Source: Spirochaetaceae bacterium (GTDB lineage Bacteria; Spirochaetota; Spirochaetia; DSM-27196; SLAA01). From it: DNA of 33,679 nucleotides. The stretch lies in contig PWQX01000171.1 in the NCBI GenBank assembly GCA_003556605.1, forward strand, positions 1 through 33,679, read 5' to 3'. Positions 15,054 to 23,037 of the stretch are shown here, in pieces. The position numbers and the translations under genes were made by a program. The notes under the pieces are model-generated. The model saw only the letters and a program-made list of their open reading frames with translations. It did no database searches and was not told the origin of the DNA. Numbering within the stretch: position 1 is the stretch's first letter; the number at the start of each line of letters is the position of its first letter.

Positions 15054-16757
15054 CTACATCCCGCCGGTGCGCATGATTCGAACAAGCAGCCGAAATCCGA
15101 TCACACCGGCGACCACGAAACCCGCGATCCCGATAATCGGCACCTCGTGCCACAGCGGCGGGACGCGCGAATGCACGATAATCGCCGACCCTATGATCAA
15201 GGAACCGAGCACCAACGCGAACACGAGCGCCGAGCTCGCCGTTACTACCATTCGCCGAATCGGCTCGATCGTGTCCTGATCAAGGCGTACCCGCACGCGA
15301 CCCGCTGAGATTGTATCGACCACTTTGTAGTAATCGCCTGGAAAGCTCTGTATGAGCTCGGCGTAATCGCCCGCGCTCGTGGCTACGCGTGTAGCCATCC
15401 GCTTTGGATCGTACTTCTCGCGCACGAGGTCACGCGCAAACGGCTCGAGACGCGCTGCGAAATCGAACTTCGGGTCTAACCCGGTTGCTACCCCCTCGAT
15501 GGTTATCAGCGCCTTCACAAGCAAAAAGAGGTCGGGAGGCAATCCGAGTCCTTTATCTGCGAGCACCTCGGTCAACTCACCAAGCAGCATCGTAAACGTG
15601 AAATCACCCGCCTGGGCGCTCTGGAAGCGGTCGATCAATTCGGCGATTTCGCGCTCTATGCTCTGCGCGGTGTCAAAATCGCGGCTCCCGGCAAGGCGCA
15701 CCACCGCACGTGCCGCCTTCTGCTCGTTGCGTGAGATGATGCTCATGAGAATATCGCTCACGACCTCGCGATCTCGCTGCACCAAACTCCCGGTAAGTCC
15801 GAAATCCAGGTAGCAGATACGCCCGTCGTCGAGCACCATGACGTTCCCGGGATGCGGGTCGCCGTGAAAGAACCCATGCACAAAGATCTGCCGCAGCGTG
15901 AGATCAGCGCCGAGCTCGGCGATGTGCGATCCGTCAGGATACAGCCGCGGTTCACCCTGCCAGTACTCCGACACCGGGTGGGCGTCGATAAACTCCATCG
16001 TCAGCACCCGCTTCGTGCTCACCTCGTGATACACCTTCGGAACCTTAATTCGGTTTTCCCCGGAAAACTGAGCGGCGAAGCGGTCGATTGCCGCGGCCTC
16101 GCGCAAGAAATCAAGCTCCTGACGCATCCCTCGCTCGAACTCATCAACGATCTTCAGCGGTCCAAACCCGCGGGTTTCGGGAACATGGCGTTCTACGAGC
16201 TCGGCGAGCTCTCTGAGTATGCTCAGGTCTACTTCAACGAGCTCATGAAGCATCGGGCGCTGCACCTTCACCGCAACCGACTCGCCGCCCGGCAGAACGG
16301 CGCGGTGAATCTGTGCGATAGACGCCGCCGCAATCGGATCCGGGTCAAACTCGCGAAACAGTTCCACGATTGGACCGCCGAGCTCGGCCTCAACCAGCTT
16401 GACCGCCTCCGTCGACGGAAAGGACGGAACATGCTGCTGGAGTTTCTCAAGCTCACGCTGCAGCTCACGGGGAATCAGGTCCGGGCGGTTGCTGAGGATC
16501 TGCCCGAGCTTGATAAAGGAAGGTCCCAACGCCTCAACAGCGAGGCGTATGCGCACCCAGGTGTTCGATTCTCCCGCAACCCGCTGCTCGTCTTTGCGGC
16601 GTCCCTGAAACGGGCGCCTGAGCATACGGAACACCTTACCGAGACCGGCCTGGTAGGCGATCTCGCCGAACCCGTGCGCCATGAGGGTCGAGAATATCTG
16701 ACGGTACCGCGCAATCCGGAGCCGTCCCTTGCGGGTCAGCAAAGCCAGAACTTTCAT
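15054..16757 (-). CDS. UbiB/ABC1 (AarF) family atypical kinase
   Basis: Membrane-associated protein-kinase-like ATPase. The family supports ubiquinone or other isoprenoid-lipid metabolism, and its exact substrate is not settled. The product is 567 aa. The motifs are KLGQILSNRPDLIP (the KxGQ motif), the alanine-rich loop AAASIAQIHRA that replaces the usual Gly-rich loop, the ATP-binding Lys in VAVKVQRP, HGDPHPGN near residue 296 (catalytic loop) and LDFGL near 317. Two hydrophobic helices at the C-terminus (about 500-520 and 535-555) anchor it. A GGAGG lies 7 nt before the ATG. A TTGACG-18-TAGACA promoter stands at 16822-16851. No ubiquinone biosynthesis gene is nearby, so a role in another quinone or in lipid homeostasis is possible. 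Confidence 0.9.
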   Translation of the reverse strand: MKVLALLTRKGRLRIARYRQIFSTLMAHGFGEIAYQAGLGKVFRMLRRPFQGRRKDEQRVAGESNTWVRIRLAVEALGPSFIKLGQILSNRPDLIPRELQRELEKLQQHVPSFPSTEAVKLVEAELGGPIVELFREFDPDPIAAASIAQIHRAVLPGGESVAVKVQRPMLHELVEVDLSILRELAELVERHVPETRGFGPLKIVDEFERGMRQELDFLREAAAIDRFAAQFSGENRIKVPKVYHEVSTKRVLTMEFIDAHPVSEYWQGEPRLYPDGSHIAELGADLTLRQIFVHGFFHGDPHPGNVMVLDDGRICYLDFGLTGSLVQRDREVVSDILMSIISRNEQKAARAVVRLAGSRDFDTAQSIEREIAELIDRFQSAQAGDFTFTMLLGELTEVLADKGLGLPPDLFLLVKALITIEGVATGLDPKFDFAARLEPFARDLVREKYDPKRMATRVATSAGDYAELIQSFPGDYYKVVDTISAGRVRVRLDQDTIEPIRRMVVTASSALVFALVLGSLIIGSAIIVHSRVPPLWHEVPIIGIAGFVVAGVIGFRLLVRIMRTGGM

Positions 16758-16821
16758 GCGCCACCTCCGTTAGGGACAACGGCCTATGACCTGCAGGGAC
16801 GAGCCGCCCTGCTCTGCGCTA

Positions 16822-16851
16822 TGTCTATTGTGAATCGGCAACGCGCGTCAA
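16822..16851 (-). promoter_or_regulatory. Promoter of the UbiB-family gene
   Basis: On the minus strand TTGACG (16851-16846), an 18-nt spacer and TAGACA (16827-16822) precede the gene by about 64 nt. The rest of the 234-bp divergent gap (16758-16991) holds no gene I can support. A possible plus-strand -10 (TATGCT near 16918) for the reductase gene has only a weak -35. Confidence 0.5.
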
Positions 16852-16991
16852 CCGCCCCAAGCATCTTCGCGGCCGATGTCCTCTGCGGATGGGGTTCAGT
16901 CACATGCATCCATAGTGTATGCTGTTGCCCGAGCGGGCACCGAAGCGTGCACCGATCTGATAATATCGGCCGTTACCGAAAAGGAGAGAAT

Positions 16992-17975
16992 ATGCAATAC
17001 CGTCCACTGCCGCAAAGCGAGCTGCACGTCTCCGCCGTAGCGTTAGGGTGTTGGGCGTTCGCCGGCGGCGGCGATTGGGGCCCGCAGGACGATGCGGACT
17101 CTATCAACACCGTCCGTGCGGCCTTGTCACACGGTATCACCTTCTTTGATACCGCCGAGGCGTACGGCGACGGGCACTCTGAGCACATTGTGGGCCAAGC
17201 GCTCAAGGGCCGCAGGAACGAGGCGGTGATAGCTACCAAACCGAAACCGGGCCGCGCAACACCTGAAGAGCTGCTGCGGGCGTGCGACGAGAGCCTCAGC
17301 CGCCTGCAGACCGATTATATTGATCTGTACCAACAGCACTGGCCGAGCCGGAAGGTGCCGCTTGCCGAAACCATCGGCGGGTTCGAGCGACTGAGAGAAG
17401 CCGGGAAGATCCGCGCCTACGGCGTGTGCAACTACGGCCCCTCCGACCTCGACGAGCTCCTGTCGCTGGCCACCCCATCCACCAACCAACTCGCCTACAG
17501 TCTCGTGTACCGGGCGATAGAGTTCACTATCCAACCGAAATGCGTAGAAAACGGTATCGGGATCCTCTGTTACAGCCCAATGGCTCAGGGGCTGCTCACC
17601 GGAAAATATCGCTCCGCCGACGAGGTGCCCGAGGGCCGCGCACGAACAAAGCATTTTTCCGGCTCCCGCCCACAGGCGCGTCACGGCGGCCCGGGCGCGG
17701 AAGAAGAAACCTTCGCTACAATCGAGGCGATCCGCCGGCTAGCCGAACGGCACGGGACTTCCATGTCTAAGCTCGCGCTCGGGTGGCTGCTCACTCGTCC
17801 GGCGATCACCGCGGTGCTCGCCGGCGCGCGAACGCCGGATCAGTTAGCCGCCAACGCGGCCGCCGGCGAAGGCTCACTTTCGGATGAACTCGTCGCTGCG
17901 CTGACTGAAGCGAGCGAGGGGCTCAAAGTGACCCTGGGCGCAGACCCCGACCCCTGGGATTCCCGAATAAGCTGA
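16992..17975 (+). CDS. Aldo/keto reductase
   Basis: NADPH-dependent oxidoreductase acting on aldehydes or ketones. The 327-aa product is a TIM barrel with the family tetrad visible: Asp and Tyr in FFDTAEAYG, Lys in ATKPKPG and His in LYQQHWPS. Other family marks are YIDLYQQHWPS, AYGVCNYGPSDLDELL, the cofactor-binding SPMAQGLLTGKY and a C-terminal AVLAGARTPDQLAANAAA. It resembles the general-stress/YhdN-type reductases. I chose the ATG at 16992 (ribosome-binding site AAGGAGAG, 4 nt away), because the open frame continues far upstream only as the antisense of the UbiB-family gene. It stands alone, and 93 bp separate it from the Rbs-type operon, which has its own promoter. Confidence 0.9.
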   Translation: MQYRPLPQSELHVSAVALGCWAFAGGGDWGPQDDADSINTVRAALSHGITFFDTAEAYGDGHSEHIVGQALKGRRNEAVIATKPKPGRATPEELLRACDESLSRLQTDYIDLYQQHWPSRKVPLAETIGGFERLREAGKIRAYGVCNYGPSDLDELLSLATPSTNQLAYSLVYRAIEFTIQPKCVENGIGILCYSPMAQGLLTGKYRSADEVPEGRARTKHFSGSRPQARHGGPGAEEETFATIEAIRRLAERHGTSMSKLALGWLLTRPAITAVLAGARTPDQLAANAAAGEGSLSDELVAALTEASEGLKVTLGADPDPWDSRIS

Positions 17976-18031
17976 GGCGGCGTCATCTCGCGGGTGGCGT
18001 CCGGCATGCCGGCCGGAGGGTTCCAGGCGTG

Positions 18032-18068
18032 TTGTAGACCGATAGAGCTTTTTGCTATTATTCGCCTC
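18032..18068 (+). promoter_or_regulatory. Promoter of the Rbs-type operon, leaderless
   Basis: TTGTAG (18032-18037), an 18-nt spacer and TATTAT (18056-18061) are followed by 7 nt and the GTG start at 18069. The predicted transcription start therefore falls on the start codon, and no ribosome-binding site is present. Confidence 0.6.
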
Positions 18069-19673
18069 GTGCCGAACGAAACCGAAGCCATCCTGAGCCT
18101 GCAGGGCCTGTCAAAGGTTTACCCGGGTACGGTCGCGCTGCAAGGCGTAGACCTCCAGATCCGCCGCGGAGAGACGCACGGCATCATCGGCAAGAACGGT
18201 GCCGGCAAGACAACGCTGGTCGGCATTGTCGCCGGTCTGATACGTCCAACCGCCGGGGTTGTCCGGGTCAACGGTCACGACTACGCCCGTCTCACGCGCA
18301 TCGCCGCGCGCAAGCTAGGGGTCGCGATCGTGCCGCAGGAACCACAGATGGTTCAGGAAGCGACGATAGCCGAAAACCTCTTCATGCCCGACTACGTACG
18401 CCGCGCTAACGGCACGCTTGTCGACTGGTTTGCGATGCAGCGTGCCGCTGCCGATATCCTGCGCAAAGGCAACCTCAATCTCGACGTGCGCACCAAGGCG
18501 GCCGATGTCGGCCCCGGCGTGCAACAGATTCTGCTGATGCTGAGGGCGAGCTATGTTGAGCAGGCCGAGATCATCATTCTCGATGAAGCGTTCGCATCGC
18601 TGTCCGAGCGGGAAGAACGTTTGTTCTACGAGCTCATCCGCGAGCGCAAGCAGGCCGGCTGTACCATCTTACATATCTCTCACCGCATCGATGAGCTGTT
18701 GCAGGTCTGCGACCGCATGACCGTGCTGCGAGACGGAAGGTCAATTCGCACCGTGCGGCGCGAGGAGGTAGACAAGGACTCGTTGGCGGCCCTGATCGTC
18801 GGTGAGGATCAGGAGCATCGGGGCGCAGTGCCTACCCGCGCAGTGCCTACCCGCGCAGTGCCTACCCGCGCAGAGGTGAGACGCGGTGACGGCGAACACG
18901 CTGCGCGCAAGGTCTTCCCGGAACAGCCTCCCGTGCTCGTGGTGGAGCGACTCACCCTCGCCGAGCGGTTCCACAACATCAGTTTCGCGGTACACCGCAA
19001 CGAGATCTTGGGCATCGCAGGCTTGATCGGCAGCGGCCGCACCTCCATTCTCAAGTCGATCTTCGGGCTCGAGCCGCACGACTCCGGCGTGGTCCGCCTC
19101 AACGGTAAGGAGGTCGCGATCGACAGCCCCATAACGGCGCTCCGCCACGGGGTGGTGTACTTACCGGAAGAACGCGACGAGGAGGGACTCGTCACCTCTC
19201 TGAGCGTAAGATCGAACCTGGTGCTCAGCGCCCTGCGGCGAGTTGCGAACCGCTTCATGATCGATAAGATCCGCGAGCAGGAGCTTGCCCGCAGTCTCGC
19301 CGGACAGCTCGCGCTGACCTTCGCGTCGTTCGATCAGGAGGTCAGCGAACTGAGCGGGGGCAACCGGCAAAAAGTCGTGGTCGGTAAAGTGCTGTCAACC
19401 GAACCGCAGGTCTTTCTGCTCGACGAGCCTACCAAAGGCATAGACATCGCCGCGAAGACCGGGCTGTTACACATTATCCGCGATGAGCTGCGCGCGAACG
19501 CTGCGATCATCGTAACCTCACCCGGACTCGATGACCTCATGGAGATCTGCGATCGCATCATTGTCGTGTACGACGGCACCCTCCTCGGAAGCTACCGGGC
19601 CCGGGAGTTCCAGGAAGAGCGTCTGTACAAGGCAATTCAGGGTAACGTAGTACAGGGGGATGAGACACCGTAA
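18069..19673 (+). CDS. Sugar ABC transporter ATP-binding protein, RbsA type (two ABC domains)
   Basis: Cytoplasmic ATPase of a carbohydrate-uptake-2 importer. The product is 534 aa with two ABC domains. The first has Walker A GKNGAGKTT near residue 40, a signature region that has degenerated to GPGVQQILLML, and Walker B IIILDEA near 170. The second has the RbsA-type altered Walker A GLIGSGRTS near 318, a proper signature LSGGNRQK near 427 and Walker B FLLDEPTKGID. The linker between the domains contains the pentapeptide AVPTR three times in a row, from a perfect 15-bp DNA repeat. The GTG at 18069 is chosen because family members start eight to ten residues before ILSLQGLSK and because the -10 box lies 7 nt upstream. 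The stop codon overlaps the permease ATG by one base, so the two are coupled. Confidence 0.93.
   Translation: MPNETEAILSLQGLSKVYPGTVALQGVDLQIRRGETHGIIGKNGAGKTTLVGIVAGLIRPTAGVVRVNGHDYARLTRIAARKLGVAIVPQEPQMVQEATIAENLFMPDYVRRANGTLVDWFAMQRAAADILRKGNLNLDVRTKAADVGPGVQQILLMLRASYVEQAEIIILDEAFASLSEREERLFYELIRERKQAGCTILHISHRIDELLQVCDRMTVLRDGRSIRTVRREEVDKDSLAALIVGEDQEHRGAVPTRAVPTRAVPTRAEVRRGDGEHAARKVFPEQPPVLVVERLTLAERFHNISFAVHRNEILGIAGLIGSGRTSILKSIFGLEPHDSGVVRLNGKEVAIDSPITALRHGVVYLPEERDEEGLVTSLSVRSNLVLSALRRVANRFMIDKIREQELARSLAGQLALTFASFDQEVSELSGGNRQKVVVGKVLSTEPQVFLLDEPTKGIDIAAKTGLLHIIRDELRANAAIIVTSPGLDDLMEICDRIIVVYDGTLLGSYRAREFQEERLYKAIQGNVVQGDETP
18825..18873 (+). repeat. In-frame 15-bp tandem repeat (AVPTR x3)
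   Basis: GCAGTGCCTACCCGC occurs three times exactly (18825-18839, 18840-18854, 18855-18869), followed by the first four bases of a fourth copy. The unit is a multiple of three, so copy-number change lengthens or shortens the inter-domain linker without breaking the frame. Confidence 0.95.
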
Positions 19674-20686
19674 TGTGGACTATGAAACGCAGTACCAGAG
19701 TACAGATGTTCTTAATCGACAATCTGATCTGGGTATTGGTGGCCGCGTTCTTTCTGGTCAACGCGATCGTGACCCCACGCTTTGCGTCTTACGCCAACGT
19801 CGTGAATATTCTCTACCATTCAGCCATCATGAGCATGCTGGTGCTCGGACAGGGCCTCGTGCTGATCAACGGCAAGCTCGACCTTTCGATTGAGTCAACG
19901 CTCGGATTCGCCCCGGGGATCGCGATGTTGCTTGCGATGCAGCAGTTTCCGGACCTCATCGGCCCGATCACCGCAATCGTAATCACACTCGTAATCGGAG
20001 GCTCTTTAGGATGGTTCAACGGCGTCTGCATCGCCAAGCTCAAGATCAACCCGCTGCTGCAGACCTTGGCGACGATGATCATGATTCGCGGGATCTTGCT
20101 TTTTATCTTTCCGTTTTCCTTGTTCCCGCTGGACCCGCTGTACCGCTATGCCGGTGCCGGCAGACTTCCCGGCAACATTCCGGTATCGATCCCGCTGATC
20201 CTCGTGATCTTCTTCGTGCTGAACCTCGTGCTGCAGCATACGCCCTTCGGGCGCCGATTCGTCGCCGCCGGCGGAAACCCCAAGGCGAGTCATGTTTCCG
20301 GAATCAATGTCGATCGCATGACGGCGTACGCCTTTGTGCTGGCCGGCGTCTTAGCGGCGGTGGGAGGGCTCTTGGCCGCCGGTCGCCAGGGGTCTATCTC
20401 GAATTCGATGGGCGAGGGCATGGTACTGCTGTCCTTTGCCGGAGCTTTGATGGGCGGCGCAAGTCTGCAAGGCGGTAAGGGCACACCGCTGGGAATGCTC
20501 GGCGGGGCGCTCTTGCTGGGGATGTTCTCGAACTCGCTCAATTTGCTCGGTGTTGGGCCGAGCCTGATTTACGCGTCGAAAGGTGCCCTTATCTTTGTCG
20601 CACTGCTGCTCGACCGCGGGCGCGTTCGCTGGCGGGGTTATCTGCTGCACAAGGAACAGCTCGAAGCACTTGATCTAAAAGAGTAA
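19673..20686 (+). CDS. Sugar ABC transporter permease, RbsC type
   Basis: Inner-membrane subunit of the same CUT2 importer, 337 aa with about nine to ten hydrophobic helices. Family features are VLGQGLVLINGKLDLSIEST near residue 60 (usual form G-x-DLSVG), GWFNGVCIAKLKINPLLQTL and the cytoplasmic segment FGRRFVAAGGNPKASHVSGI, which contacts the ATPase. The usual DLSVGS motif has become DLSIEST, a minor change. The ATG shares its first base with the last base of the ATPase stop, so translation is coupled. The binding-protein gene follows after 56 bp, the last part of which is an AAAAGGAG ribosome-binding site. As one permease gene serves the system, the membrane part is expected to be a homodimer. 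Confidence 0.93.
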   Translation: MWTMKRSTRVQMFLIDNLIWVLVAAFFLVNAIVTPRFASYANVVNILYHSAIMSMLVLGQGLVLINGKLDLSIESTLGFAPGIAMLLAMQQFPDLIGPITAIVITLVIGGSLGWFNGVCIAKLKINPLLQTLATMIMIRGILLFIFPFSLFPLDPLYRYAGAGRLPGNIPVSIPLILVIFFVLNLVLQHTPFGRRFVAAGGNPKASHVSGINVDRMTAYAFVLAGVLAAVGGLLAAGRQGSISNSMGEGMVLLSFAGALMGGASLQGGKGTPLGMLGGALLLGMFSNSLNLLGVGPSLIYASKGALIFVALLLDRGRVRWRGYLLHKEQLEALDLKE

Positions 20687-20742
20687 AACAGTCTAAGAAA
20701 ACAGCACGCGAGGGTGGAAACGCCCGAAAAAGGAGAACTGTT

Positions 20743-21843
20743 ATGAGGACGAAAAAGCACACTACGCCGATCCGTCTGCTGTCGGCCGTCATGCTGCTGG
20801 GAGCGTTGATCTTCGCATCAACCGCCGACCGGCTGCACGCCGCAGGTACCGCAGAAGAGGAGATGACCTTTGGAATGGTCATCAAGTATCCCGGGACGCC
20901 GTACATCGAAGCGTTCATTTACGCAGCCGAGGAGAAGGCTGAGGAGCTCGGCGTGCGCTTGCTGATCCGCGACGGCGAGGGCGATGCGCAAACCATCATG
21001 AACCACATGGACACGTTCATCGTGCAAGACATCGACGGGTTTATCATGGCCGGAGCGGTCGACCAGCGAGCCATCGTGCCCGGCGTGCAGATGCTCAACG
21101 AGGCCGGTATTCCGATCACCGCAATCGACACGAGCCCGGAAGGCGGCCGCGTCGACTACTTCATCAGCGCCGACGTAACCGGCCAAAGCGCCCTCGCGGC
21201 CGAAGCCTTCATCGAGGGCATCAAGGACCGCAACGGCGGCGAAGTTCCTGAAGGCGTGGTGATCGAGATTACCGGCGACGTACGCGATATGTACACGCGC
21301 GCAGCCAACGAAGGCTTCATGTCGGTTGTCGGCGAGTACCCCCAGCTTACCGTTGCGCAAGGCGACGGGCAGTGGAACAACATCGACGCGCACGAGCGTG
21401 CGAGCGACCTCTTGACTCGTCACGGGGACGACGTGCTCGGTATCTATGTCCAAACCCCCGACATCATGGGACCGGGAGTCGTGGAAGCGATCACCGCTGC
21501 CAACCGCAACCCCGCAGATTACGGCATTACCGGCACCTGGATGGGCCCTGAGGGGCAGGAATTGATTAGGAATAACCAGGCGCTCGGAATCGTCGCTATG
21601 CCGGCCTACGTCCCGGCGCAGATGGCGGTAGATCTGTTGTACCGCCTGGTGGTGGGTGAAGACGTCCCGCAACTCGGGGACATACTCGAAGAGGAAGGTG
21701 CGGTGTGGTCGCCTGCGGAAGTGAAGGAAAGCCCGTGGGCCGATGAAGGGTTATACATCGAGCTGCAGGCCCCCATCGTCCCTCTGGACGTCGACGTAGA
21801 CGATCCCCGTCTTTGGGAGAATCGGCTCAACCACCTGTGGTAA
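20743..21843 (+). CDS. Sugar ABC transporter substrate-binding protein, RbsB-like
   Basis: Periplasmic receptor of the CUT2 importer, 366 aa. A signal peptide (basic start, hydrophobic core about residues 11-26, cleavage likely after DRLHA) leads into a two-lobed binding protein of the Peripla_BP_4 kind: MTFGMVIKYPGTPYIEAFIY, then DIDGFIMAGAVDQRAIVPGV, ITAIDTSPEG and the hinge region around VVIEITGDVRD. The acidic residues suit an extracytoplasmic protein. The ligand is unknown. Family members bind ribose, xylose, galactose, allose or autoinducer-2, and no sugar-kinase gene is nearby to narrow the choice. Last gene of the operon, followed by a strong hairpin. Confidence 0.92.
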   Translation: MRTKKHTTPIRLLSAVMLLGALIFASTADRLHAAGTAEEEMTFGMVIKYPGTPYIEAFIYAAEEKAEELGVRLLIRDGEGDAQTIMNHMDTFIVQDIDGFIMAGAVDQRAIVPGVQMLNEAGIPITAIDTSPEGGRVDYFISADVTGQSALAAEAFIEGIKDRNGGEVPEGVVIEITGDVRDMYTRAANEGFMSVVGEYPQLTVAQGDGQWNNIDAHERASDLLTRHGDDVLGIYVQTPDIMGPGVVEAITAANRNPADYGITGTWMGPEGQELIRNNQALGIVAMPAYVPAQMAVDLLYRLVVGEDVPQLGDILEEEGAVWSPAEVKESPWADEGLYIELQAPIVPLDVDVDDPRLWENRLNHLW

Positions 21844-21861
21844 GCCTGTGGTGAGCGAGGC

Positions 21862-21890
21862 ACGAGGCCGGTGCGGGGTTCCGGCCTCGT
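21862..21890. terminator. Strong hairpin between converging genes
   Basis: ACGAGGCCGG (21862-21871) pairs perfectly with CCGGCCTCGT (21881-21890) over a 9-nt loop. It sits in the 51-bp gap between the binding-protein stop and the dehydrogenase stop and could serve both strands. No T run follows on either side, so termination is likely but not of the classical kind. Confidence 0.65.
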
Positions 21891-21894
21891 AGCC

Positions 21895-22872
21895 CTAGTA
21901 CGCGTTGCGCGGGCTGGCCTCGTTGGGCAGCGGCTCCTCTCGAAGATAGCGCCGGAGGTTTTCACACGCTTCCTCGGTACAGGCGTGAACGGCTTGTTTA
22001 GTGAAACCGCCGACATGCGGTGAGAGCACAACATTCGGCAGCCGGTGAATACCATGCTGTGAAGGCTCCCCGCCAACTCCCTTGCTCGGGTAGTTGTACC
22101 AGGTATCGATAGCCGCTCCGTGGAGCACGCCGGTGGAGAGGCAACGGTACAGCGCCTCTTCGTCGACAATGTCCCCGCGGCCTACGTTGACCAACAGGGC
22201 CCCCGGCATCGCCCGCAGTTTTTCTTCAGTGATCAACCCACGGGTTTCGGGCGTAGACGGCAGCGCCACCACCACTATCTGGGCGCCCTCGAGCGCCTCG
22301 TCTAACGAGTACACCATCCGCTCGTACTCCGGCGGGACCTCAGCGACCGCGTTGCGCTTGAACCCAACCGTGCGCACCCCGAACGGCCGCAGTCGCCGTG
22401 CCACGTGCAGACCGATCTCGCCCGCACCGAGTACCGCACAGCGCTTACCCTCGACCGACTCCCAGGTATCGTCCAAACCGCGGCCGACCCAAAACCCATG
22501 CCAGCGGGCGTCGCGCAGGTCGTTGTGAAACTCTACGATGCGGCCGTAGAACGCCAGGATGAGCGCCACCGTGCGCTCGGCCACGTACGGCGCGTTGCCG
22601 TGAGCGTTGGCAATGCGAATGCCGCGCTCGACGACGAGATCGAGCGGGAGATGGCTGATGCCGGTGAACGGCACGATGATCAGTTTCAAACGCTCGGCGC
22701 GGCGGATGAGAGCTTCACTGAGCTTGCCGCCGACGACCACGTCGGCCTCAGGGAAGCGGCGCTCAGCTTCGTCGGGATCACAAATCAGCCGCGCCTGCGG
22801 GAACTCGCGGGCGATCGAATCAATCTGCCGCCGCCACACATCGGTCAACTCTTGATAGAATACTACGGTCAC
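21895..22872 (-). CDS. D-2-hydroxyacid dehydrogenase (NAD-dependent)
   Basis: Reduces 2-keto acids to D-2-hydroxy acids or the reverse. The product is 325 aa. The NAD-binding motif CAVLGAGEIGLHVARRL is central, and the catalytic residues are visible as Arg in VNVGRGDIVDE and His in LSPHVGG. The segment ANAHGNAPYVAERTVALILA is the family's dimer/active-site helix. An aromatic-rich segment, AIDTWYNYPSKG, stands where family members usually read AxDVFEPEP, so the substrate pocket differs. I chose the GTG at 22872 because AGGAGG lies 8 nt upstream of it. The alternatives at 22908 (GTG) and 22893 (ATG) have no well-placed site. It is divergent from the aminotransferase gene, and the pair could work on the same 2-oxo acid. 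Confidence 0.88.
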   Translation of the reverse strand: MTVVFYQELTDVWRRQIDSIAREFPQARLICDPDEAERRFPEADVVVGGKLSEALIRRAERLKLIIVPFTGISHLPLDLVVERGIRIANAHGNAPYVAERTVALILAFYGRIVEFHNDLRDARWHGFWVGRGLDDTWESVEGKRCAVLGAGEIGLHVARRLRPFGVRTVGFKRNAVAEVPPEYERMVYSLDEALEGAQIVVVALPSTPETRGLITEEKLRAMPGALLVNVGRGDIVDEEALYRCLSTGVLHGAAIDTWYNYPSKGVGGEPSQHGIHRLPNVVLSPHVGGFTKQAVHACTEEACENLRRYLREEPLPNEASPRNAY

Positions 22873-22971
22873 GGAACGCGCCTCCTGCTTCATGATGCTG
22901 ATGCTCACACCTTACACGGGAGCGCGGTCGCCTGCAATCGTTGGCACTCGCCGCCAACTGCCGGGACTCCG

Positions 22972-22983
22972 GTTCGGCCGAAC
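22972..22983. promoter_or_regulatory. Perfect 12-bp palindrome in the dehydrogenase/aminotransferase gap
   Basis: GTTCGGCCGAAC is a perfect inverted repeat 17 bp upstream of the aminotransferase -35. A second inverted repeat, TTGGC-N7-GCCAA, lies at 22941-22957. Either could bind a regulator shared by the divergent genes. Confidence 0.35.
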
Positions 22984-23000
22984 ACGCGCCGGGACGCATC

Positions 23001-23037
23001 TTGAACGACCACACAATTGAGCGCTACGCTGTCGGTT
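23001..23037 (+). promoter_or_regulatory. Promoter of the aminotransferase gene, leaderless
   Basis: TTGAAC (23001-23006), an 18-nt spacer and TACGCT (23025-23030) are followed by 7 nt (GTCGGTT) and the ATG at 23038. There is no ribosome-binding site. Confidence 0.55.

Noticed and set aside
15852-16991. A long plus-strand open frame running into the aldo/keto reductase
   Set aside because: It is antisense to the UbiB-family kinase, whose motifs are unmistakable, and the reductase has its own ATG with a good ribosome-binding site at 16992.
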